A stretch of DNA of 20,898 bases from JBGPIK01 sp041484845. Lineage in GTDB: Bacteria > Desulfobacterota > Binatia > UBA9968. Of this stretch, positions 6,030 to 12,314 are shown piece after piece. Each line of letters opens with the position of its first letter. Positions within the stretch are counted from its first letter, which is position 1. The notes below the pieces were generated by a model, which saw only the letters and a list, made by a program, of their open reading frames with translations, was not told where the DNA came from and searched no databases. A program made the position numbers and the translations under genes. The DNA lies in the NCBI GenBank assembly GCA_041484845.1, contig JBGPIK010000073.1, positions 1-20,898 of the forward strand, read 5' to 3'.

Positions 6030-8093
6030 ATGATTGCCTTGCGTGCATCGAATCACTCAAGTAGTGTTACAAAAATGTCACCTCTTCAGATGGAGATGAG
6101 CTTTCACGCTCACGAACGAAAGCAGCAGATACCCTTGTCTCGGGTTCCAATTGATGAATCGTTTCCTGAACGAGAAGCTAACGCATTAGCTCAAATCGAG
6201 TCTTTTAATAAACACCTTTTCCGACCAAACACTTATCTTCACAAATGGTGGGCGAGGAGGGCCGGCACGACATTTCGGTTTATCCTGAAGCAGCTGGTGC
6301 CGGACGTTCACCTGCGCAATTACTACGCTGCAGGTGGTCTGGAAGGCATTACTATCCTTGATCCAATGATGGGAGGGGGTACGACCCTGCACGAGGCTAT
6401 CCGACTTGGAGCAAATGTAATTGGCTGTGATCTCGATCCAATTCCCGTGTTGCAAGCTCGTGCGTCATTGTCCCAAATACCTCTTGAACAAAAAGAACTG
6501 GTATTCCAGAATTTTTTAAGTGCACTGGACGAAAGGCTGCGACCTTACTTCCAGACCCAGTGCCCGAATTGCGCCGGACCGGCAGAACTTCAGTTTATGC
6601 TTTATGGCGTTCGGAAGTCCTGTGGTTGTGGTGAAGCCTTAGTGGTCGACTCATTTCTTCTAAGGGAAGAAACCGATGGACACCACAAACGACTCGACCA
6701 TTACTATCCAGCGTTAGTCGTCAAACGAGGCCGAAAGGAGTGGCGATTCTTTGAGAAGGGGAATGCCCGCTGTCCTACGTGTGACAAACCGCTTGGCAAT
6801 AACACACATGTGCCCTTTGCTGAGCGATATGTACCCCTGTTGACCGTGGGGTTTTGTCAAAAACATGGTCAGTTTTTCAAACAGGTTGATAGCAGCGATC
6901 TAAAGGCGATTCGGAAAGCCAAGAAGGTGGCCTTCTCCCTTGCTTTACCAACTGAAGATACTCTTCGGATTCTCGGTGGACCAAAATCGTCCGACTTATT
7001 GAACAGAAAGATTGAACACTACTCTGATCTTTTTACTGCTCGCCAGCTTCTTTACTTGGGTACCGCTAAGAGCCTGATAAATGCAGTTGAGCCGAAGCAT
7101 CGGTTTTGGCTGGCGTTACTTGTTTCCACATCACTGGAGTTTAATTCGGCACTTTGCGGGTACAAGGGCAGTGAACGGCGCAGGCCAGGAGCGATCCGGC
7201 ACGTCTTTTCCCATCATGCATACTCGTTTCCCTATACCTCGTTAGAGAATAACCCGATTTTTTCTCAACGAACTTCGGGCACGTTAAGACGGCTCTTTGA
7301 TGATCGGATCAGAGACGCGGATGCTTGGGCGAGTATGCCTATTGAACGAAAGCAGATACCAACGGGTTGGGAAAAGACTGCGGTGCTCGGAGAGATTGAT
7401 GGCGGATTCGAATGCTCATCCTTGGAACAGTTTGTCGACCAAAAGAGGCGATTCATTCTGGCGCAGTGTGACTCTTCACGACTATCTTTACCGGATAATT
7501 CGGTCGATTATGTGGTGACGGACCCGCCATATTTTGACAGTGTGCAATATAGTGACCTCTCCCATTTTTTTCGTGTGTGGCTTCAATGGTTCCTTCCGAA
7601 AGACGCCAAGTGGGACTTCACGCCGTTGTCGTCAGCAGTTGCCGAGACAGACGCAGACAAAGAAAAATACCGCAGGGTCCTGACTGGAATTTGGAGTGAG
7701 TGCAATCGGGTGCTACGTCGTCCTCATGGGCGACTGATCTTCACGTTCCATCACTGGCGGGCTGACGCCTGGATTCAGCTTACGATGGCATTAAAAACGG
7801 CAGCGTTTAGGCTTGTGAATTTCTATACCGTGCATTCGGAGAATCCAATATCTGTGCATATCAATAACCTAAAAGCTCTGAAACATGATTCAATACTCGT
7901 CCTGGAACCTAAAGGATCAAATCCACCAAAGAAACAATTCTCCGGTGCGCAATTAATTGATGACCGTGACAGCTTTAGCTTTTGCCGCGAGTGTGCTGGG
8001 CTATTGGGTAACTGTCTTGATAGCGAAGTTTCAGAATCAGAAATTACTTCAAGCTGGCATACTGCTATGAACTGTTGGCAGCGAAATATTTAA
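6030..8093 (+). CDS. Zn-ribbon adenine-specific DNA methyltransferase (COG1743/DUF1156-like)
   Basis: The 687-residue SAM-dependent methyltransferase begins its conserved part with KWWARRAGTTFRF (about 73-85), which resembles the WWARRP-type start of DUF1156/COG1743 methylases. Motif I is D111-PMMGGGTTLHEA, followed by an acidic GCDLDP strand end. Cys pairs at 178/181, 198/200, 248/251 and Cys276 with His279 suggest zinc ribbons in the inserted region. Motif IV is D498-PPYFDSVQYSDLSHFF, giving N6-adenine or N4-cytosine specificity; the I-then-IV order with a long insert is alpha-like. COG1743-type enzymes often sit in phage-defence loci. No nuclease partner is adjacent. Base use is visibly AT-richer than purU, suggesting transfer. 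The start is uncertain: no ribosome site precedes ATG 6030, 6075 or 6096. Confidence 0.85.
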   Translation: MIALRASNHSSSVTKMSPLQMEMSFHAHERKQQIPLSRVPIDESFPEREANALAQIESFNKHLFRPNTYLHKWWARRAGTTFRFILKQLVPDVHLRNYYAAGGLEGITILDPMMGGGTTLHEAIRLGANVIGCDLDPIPVLQARASLSQIPLEQKELVFQNFLSALDERLRPYFQTQCPNCAGPAELQFMLYGVRKSCGCGEALVVDSFLLREETDGHHKRLDHYYPALVVKRGRKEWRFFEKGNARCPTCDKPLGNNTHVPFAERYVPLLTVGFCQKHGQFFKQVDSSDLKAIRKAKKVAFSLALPTEDTLRILGGPKSSDLLNRKIEHYSDLFTARQLLYLGTAKSLINAVEPKHRFWLALLVSTSLEFNSALCGYKGSERRRPGAIRHVFSHHAYSFPYTSLENNPIFSQRTSGTLRRLFDDRIRDADAWASMPIERKQIPTGWEKTAVLGEIDGGFECSSLEQFVDQKRRFILAQCDSSRLSLPDNSVDYVVTDPPYFDSVQYSDLSHFFRVWLQWFLPKDAKWDFTPLSSAVAETDADKEKYRRVLTGIWSECNRVLRRPHGRLIFTFHHWRADAWIQLTMALKTAAFRLVNFYTVHSENPISVHINNLKALKHDSILVLEPKGSNPPKKQFSGAQLIDDRDSFSFCRECAGLLGNCLDSEVSESEITSSWHTAMNCWQRNI

Positions 8094-8146
8094 AGATTCG
8101 GAGTCAGCGCGGACTTGACAAGGTCTATGAGTTGCTCGGGAGAAAT

Positions 8147-8283
8147 CTAGGAGTCTGTCGGAGTAATCGAAATATGCCTGTTTTAGGGGGTACCAAAACC
8201 ATTACCCGGGACGAGATCATTGATCCTGAGCCAAATGTGAAAGAAATATTTTTTGCTCAACTAATTTTCCGACAGGCTCCTAG
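8147..8283. mobile_element. MITE-like element, 137 bp
   Basis: The termini are inverted repeats: CTAGGAGTCTGTCGG (8147-8161) against CCGACAGGCTCCTAG (8269-8283), 14 of 15 positions paired. CTAG at each end could be a palindromic 4-base target duplication. The GAG(T/C)CTGTCGG ends resemble those of IS1182/IS5-type insertion sequences as I remember them. The interior is too short for a transposase, so this is a non-autonomous or internally deleted element lying just downstream of the methyltransferase gene. Confidence 0.65.
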
Positions 8284-8395
8284 GCGCAGCATATCTCCAT
8301 GTTGTCTATCGAGTCTTACCGGACCATCGACTACGAGTTTTTCATATGAACAGCATTACCGAAGCTCAAAAAAAGCGTTATCGGAGGTATCGGAA

Positions 8396-8712
8396 ATGAA
8401 AAAGATAAAACAAAACCCCTCTGTCCTGACAAGCAAGTCGCCCGATGAAGAGATTATCCGCTCGACAAAATCCCATGACGTATTCGATCGGGTCGAAACG
8501 GGTGTGTCTGAAGTAGTAGAGGATCACAGCGATTTAGACCAGGTACTTCGAGAAGCGATTTTCCAGAATAATACCGCCCAGCTTAATTGCGCCTGCCGCC
8601 AGCCATGAAGGCCGTGCTGAGCAAGCTTGCGCGCCAGCGCACAACGGACGCGACCACCCTCGCTCGCATATGGCTGGCGGAACGGTTGGAACTGGAACTA
8701 AAGGCTGGCTGA
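8396..8712 (+). pseudogene. Frameshifted CopG/BrnA-like ribbon-helix-helix antitoxin
   Basis: A perfect GGAGGT (8383-8388) precedes ATG 8396. The first frame gives 63 residues of acidic antitoxin-like N-terminus (DVFDRVETGVSEVVEDHSDL) ending TAQLN. The expected RHH strand and helices then continue in another frame from about 8587 (LRLPPAMKAVLSKLARQ, then TTLARIWLAERLELELKAG) to TGA 8710-8712. Restoring one base at about 8587 would give one protein of about 105 residues with the ISLRLPP-type strand of the CopG/BrnA antitoxin family. As it stands, the first frame ends at 8608 and the second has its own ATG at 8605. No toxin gene survives beside it. Confidence 0.72.
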
Positions 8713-8853
8713 ATCGACGAAATGGCAGCCGCCACCGAGGCTCGATAACGTTTGTGACCAGAGATGCAGCACCTTTTTATCGAGAGCTCGCCAACATCAA
8801 TTCTGGCCCAAACGCTGCAAGAGAACCGGAAAATAAACGAGCCATTACTGAGG
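8701..8853. repeat. Dispersed repeat R2, copy b
   Basis: This is the second copy of the block at 4803-4955, same orientation, starting at the stop codon of the frameshifted antitoxin. It shares the TGA and the TAA 11 codons further on, then the CGATAACGTTTGTGA and GAGAACCGGAAAATAAA blocks. It shows no coding capacity of its own that I can defend. Confidence 0.8.
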
Positions 8854-8937
8854 CTTGAAACCGAGGTTGCCCACGAATCGACCCTATCCTCCTTTCCGAA
8901 CTATTGGCACATGTGGTAAATCCCTCTGAAGCACGAG

Positions 8938-8975
8938 GGATAAGGAAAGACTGTTTAGACTAAAATGCCTTATCC
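8938..8975. promoter_or_regulatory. Inverted repeat upstream of the SIR2 gene
   Basis: GGATAAGG (8938-8945) and CCTTATCC (8968-8975) are perfectly complementary across a 22-base spacer, about 50 bases before the SIR2 start. It could be an operator or a hairpin in the leader. I see no clear -10/-35 pair. Confidence 0.3.
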
Positions 8976-9026
8976 TTAAGGCTGGCACATAGAGGAAGTA
9001 GAAGAGACGACCCACTCACACATTCC

Positions 9027-10073
9027 ATGTCGCTCAATCCAACCATTACGCAGTCACCTATCGTTTTATTTCTTGGTGCCGGAGCATCCGTGCCTCTTGG
9101 CAAACCTACTATGGAGCAATTTGTAGCGAGACTCGCCGACCAGATCACGTCTGAAAACGAAGCCTCTTTGCTTTCAGTACTTATATCAGCCAGAGGTCAC
9201 GACTTGGAGGCAATTCTGACTGACCTTGAAACGTTCTTGAGTCTGCAATACGTGACGTCTTTCGTCTTTGATAGGCAAAATCCATCCGCGTACGAAGCTA
9301 ATAGAAGTGACGCTGCAAATCTACGTTCCCTTATACGTCATTCAATTATTCGGGAGTATCGTTCCATTGATACCCAAAGGGCTGTTGAGGTTTATCAGCC
9401 CCTATTTGACACCATATTTTCCCACGTCGACCCGGCAACCTGCTGTTTGCCCATCTTCACTACCAACTACGATCTAGCAATTGAGAGCTTAGGTGTAGAA
9501 CAATTTTCCGAATATGATTTTATAGATGGCATGGAAGACGACCCCTTTCAGCGACAATCGTACTGGAATCCCATGCAGTTTGAATCGTTCCGAATTGGCC
9601 GTCAGGTCCGTCCCATTGTTCTATTCAAGCTTCATGGTTCGGTGAACTGGATGCGTATCACGTCGACTGGACGAATTGTGCAATCTCTCCCGATGTATGA
9701 TGTCATCGACTCAGATGAATACCAGAATACAATTATCTATCCAGCAGGTAACAAGGTCGCCACAACAGAGCCTTATCTAACCGGCTATCACTATTTCGCC
9801 AGATGTTGCGAATACGCTAAAATCATAGTCGTCATTGGATACTCATTCCGCGACTATGACGTACTGAGCAGTCTTCTTAAGGCGAGGCGGATTAATGAAG
9901 ACTTAAAGCTTATACTTCTATCGCCCAATTCCTACGATGTTCTCAATAGCATCCCGGATGAGGATCGTATTTGTTGGGCTCAGTCGGTCTATGGCTATTT
10001 TGGAGATAAAGTCAGTGAGGCCAAATACTTGCAAGAAATTGAAGAGTGGTTTGTTCGTTACGTCAAAAAGTGA
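9027..10073 (+). CDS. Stand-alone SIR2-like domain protein
   Basis: The 348-residue protein contains a SIR2-family NAD-binding fold: GAGAS at 17-21, FTTNYD with N147 and D149, KLHGS with H203, and a late VIGYSFRDYDV strand, as in bacterial defence SIR2 domains. Members of that group (for example ThsA, DSR and the SIR2 partner of HerA) usually deplete NAD+ after phage sensing, causing growth arrest. No second domain is evident; the C-terminal ~60 residues may be regulatory. It lies between the orphan methyltransferase region and the Lamassu-like operon but is separated from the latter by 385 bases, so it is probably its own transcription unit. AT-rich base use resembles the methyltransferase gene. 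No strong ribosome site precedes the ATG. Confidence 0.85.
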   Translation: MSLNPTITQSPIVLFLGAGASVPLGKPTMEQFVARLADQITSENEASLLSVLISARGHDLEAILTDLETFLSLQYVTSFVFDRQNPSAYEANRSDAANLRSLIRHSIIREYRSIDTQRAVEVYQPLFDTIFSHVDPATCCLPIFTTNYDLAIESLGVEQFSEYDFIDGMEDDPFQRQSYWNPMQFESFRIGRQVRPIVLFKLHGSVNWMRITSTGRIVQSLPMYDVIDSDEYQNTIIYPAGNKVATTEPYLTGYHYFARCCEYAKIIVVIGYSFRDYDVLSSLLKARRINEDLKLILLSPNSYDVLNSIPDEDRICWAQSVYGYFGDKVSEAKYLQEIEEWFVRYVKK

Positions 10074-10246
10074 TTGCTGCGATGCTAGGTCGCGCTTACG
10101 AATCCACGAATAGACAATTATTACTTATCAAAATGACCTGTTTTCCGAGGTTGCGAAGAATATGAAATGAAAAGCTCTGTTGACATGTCGACGTCTGGCC
10201 CTGCCGATGACATACGCGTCGCATTTACATGCAAAGAGCCAACCAC

Positions 10247-10280
10247 GATATTTGCGAGTTCATGATAGTTCACAAATATC
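10247..10280. other. Perfect inverted repeat in the gap before the SIR2/ATPase operon
   Basis: GATATTTG (10247-10254) is exactly complementary to CAAATATC (10273-10280) around an 18-base centre. It sits between the stand-alone SIR2 gene and the three-gene operon and could be an operator. A TTGACA at 10180-10185 lacks a good -10 at normal distance. The rest of the 10074-10458 gap contains only the hairpin at 10291. Confidence 0.3.
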
Positions 10281-10290
10281 ACGCGTCAAC

Positions 10291-10311
10291 CCTAAACCCG
10301 CTTTAGGTTTT
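10291..10311 (+). terminator. Weak intrinsic terminator candidate
   Basis: CCTAAA (10291-10296), loop CCCGC, TTTAGG (10302-10307) and then TTTT. The stem is only 6 pairs and the T run short, but position and orientation fit the end of the SIR2 transcript about 220 bases after its stop. Confidence 0.3.
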
Positions 10312-10458
10312 GAGACCGATTGATCCGTGTGGTTAAAAGCCGCTTGATTGTTATCCATTAGGCAGCGGTGCTGCGAAGAGATTTGGATTGCTTTGATTAT
10401 ATGAACGGGTTCAGACATTATCCACACGATTCAACCAACTGCCGGGTACCGGAGAAAA

Positions 10459-11778
10459 ATGGTCCTGAGTGCTGACCTGACAATAAGGCTGCTTGGTGCG
10501 ATAGAAACCGATTCGCTTATGTTCCTTTGCGGAGCCGGGTTGTCGGCGGCAGCGCCAAGTAGCCTCCCATCCGCCATGGCGGTGTCGCGGATCTGTTACG
10601 ATAAGTGGCAACCCACGGAGGCCCTCGATCCAGCTTTACGTGATGATATTGATCGGCTAGCTGGACATTTCCACGCGCGAGGCGACTTCGAGAAAGTATT
10701 CCTTCAGCTCGTGCCTTGGAACGAACTCGTCGGCGATCCAAACAGCGGCCATGCTGCTATCGCTGATTTCCTGATCAGCCGAGCCGCACACGCCGCTTTG
10801 TCCGCGAACTTCGATCCCCTGATTGAGTCTTGGGCGGCAGATCGTAAGATTGCTATGCAAGGAGCACTCACGGGTCAGGAAGCAGTGCAGTTCACCAACA
10901 ACACTAATCCTTTGATAAAGTTCCATGGTTGCCTTCAAAGGGAGAGGCATACGACCTTGTGGACACAGGGTCAACTCGCTGACCCCGCCGTTCAGGGTCG
11001 CGTGAATAGCTGCTCGCAATGGATGAACCTGAATCTTCCTGGGAAGCATCTAGTCGTGATAGGTTTTTGGACAGACTGGGGCTATTTGAACGATGTTCTT
11101 GGGAATGCGTTTGCAATCAACACCGCTAGCTCCGTTACAGTAATCGATCCCAGCACGACGATGGACCTACAAGCTAAAGCGCCAAATCTCTGGATGAAAC
11201 TTAACGGGTTGAGCAGTGTGTTTGAGCACGTTCAGGCATCTGGAGCCGACGCCCTCGATGAATTGAGAACGGCGTTTTCGAAGACCTGGGCCCGAAAGTT
11301 TTACGCGTTAGGCCAGCCCTTGGTGGAGGAAGCCGGCGGTGCCGTGACGGCGGTGGTGCCGTTTGACGCCCTGGCGGGGGAAGATCTGTACAACCTTCGT
11401 CGTGATGCCGAAGGCGTACCCTATACTCGCGCGGCGACAATGAAAGCGCCATCCGCCAACGCTGCGCAAACAGCATTTGTTCACGCGATGTTCTTGAACG
11501 CGGGCGCGACGATGCGGGGCGCCTGGCTGCAGCATGGCGGGCGATCAATTCGGGTTGTCAACGGAGCTGGGCAGGGATTGGCAGATGTGCAGGCACGGTA
11601 CAAAGAGCCACCGACCGTTGCGCAGTCGGAAATCGTAGTGTGTGCAGGCGCTATTGAATTCGGCGTTCCTGCGAAGTTGATCGCACCAGGCCGTGGCGCG
11701 AGCACAATTCGTCCCACCCCTGGCGGAAGCGCTAAGTGGATGACCCTCGACAAGGCACACGCGGAGTTCGGCCTATGA
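10459..11778 (+). CDS. SIR2-like effector of a Lamassu/ABC-3C-type system (LmuA-like)
   Basis: The 439-residue protein has an N-terminal SIR2-like domain (about 15-290): FLCGAGLS (25-29 core), ALSANFDPLIE with N117 and D119, IKFHGC with H156, and LVVIGFWTDWGYLND. The usual TTN is SAN here, but the Asn and His expected for NAD hydrolysis are kept. Residues 290-439 form an Ala/Gly-rich C-terminal region I cannot assign, possibly the part that docks on the other subunits. GGAG (10451-10454) precedes ATG 10459. Its stop overlaps the next start (ATGA, 11775-11778). In Lamassu-type systems the A subunit is an interchangeable effector released or activated by the SMC-like complex; SIR2 is one known effector class. 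NAD depletion on infection is inferred. Confidence 0.82.
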   Translation: MVLSADLTIRLLGAIETDSLMFLCGAGLSAAAPSSLPSAMAVSRICYDKWQPTEALDPALRDDIDRLAGHFHARGDFEKVFLQLVPWNELVGDPNSGHAAIADFLISRAAHAALSANFDPLIESWAADRKIAMQGALTGQEAVQFTNNTNPLIKFHGCLQRERHTTLWTQGQLADPAVQGRVNSCSQWMNLNLPGKHLVVIGFWTDWGYLNDVLGNAFAINTASSVTVIDPSTTMDLQAKAPNLWMKLNGLSSVFEHVQASGADALDELRTAFSKTWARKFYALGQPLVEEAGGAVTAVVPFDALAGEDLYNLRRDAEGVPYTRAATMKAPSANAAQTAFVHAMFLNAGATMRGAWLQHGGRSIRVVNGAGQGLADVQARYKEPPTVAQSEIVVCAGAIEFGVPAKLIAPGRGASTIRPTPGGSAKWMTLDKAHAEFGL

Positions 11779-12314
11779 TCGACATACTGTCCACCATGCA
11801 GGTGGTGCTGCAAGAAGCAAATTTCACCACGTACCTTGCTTCCCTTAATCGCTCTCCAGTCGTGCATTTCGAGGATGACACCCTGATGGGCTTCGGCTGT
11901 GTATTCGACGAGCCAGACGATTTGCTCAGGCGCTGGAAGACTTCGGAGACATCACTACTGACACGCTATGCGCCGACATTGCAACTCGCAGGTGACAAGG
12001 CGTGGAACGTCTATAGCGTCTTCCTGTGCAGACCGGCTGCAGACCCTCTTCAGAACCGTCAGGTGCGCTGGATTGAGGAGGATCTCGAGCGGACACGGAA
12101 GATTGCAGCTTGCAGTATTTCTACCCGCGAGGACCTGATGCGAGCCCTGCTGCCTATCTTGCCCCTGCAATACCAACCGGTGCTTCGAGTAGAAGACGTT
12201 ACGGAGCGCCTGAAACGCCGAATTCTAAATATCGCGCCAAAGGCAGCAAATGTCGCGCTTGACGAAAGTATTCCTGTCGCCGAGATTGTGCGGCTACTGG
12301 GTGGACCGGTATGA
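11775..12314 (+). CDS. Small middle component of the system (LmuC/DdmB-like)
   Basis: The 179-residue product has no motif I can name. Its size, its place between effector and SMC-like ATPase, and its ATGA overlaps on both sides match the middle component of ABC-3C systems (LmuC, DdmB), which associates with the ATPase. It opens with MIDILSTMQVVLQEANFTTY and ends EIVRLLGGPV; charged and likely mixed alpha/beta. The C-terminal IPVAEIVRLLGG resembles the short helical end often seen in this component. The longer in-frame start at 11736 lies inside the effector gene and is rejected in favour of the coupled ATG 11775. The assignment rests mostly on context. Confidence 0.7.
   Translation: MIDILSTMQVVLQEANFTTYLASLNRSPVVHFEDDTLMGFGCVFDEPDDLLRRWKTSETSLLTRYAPTLQLAGDKAWNVYSVFLCRPAADPLQNRQVRWIEEDLERTRKIAACSISTREDLMRALLPILPLQYQPVLRVEDVTERLKRRILNIAPKAANVALDESIPVAEIVRLLGGPV

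Noticed and set aside
8075..8608. Open frame of 177 codons as one gene
   Set aside because: It starts inside the methyltransferase gene and runs through the MITE-like element; only the part from ATG 8396, with its own ribosome site, looks like protein.
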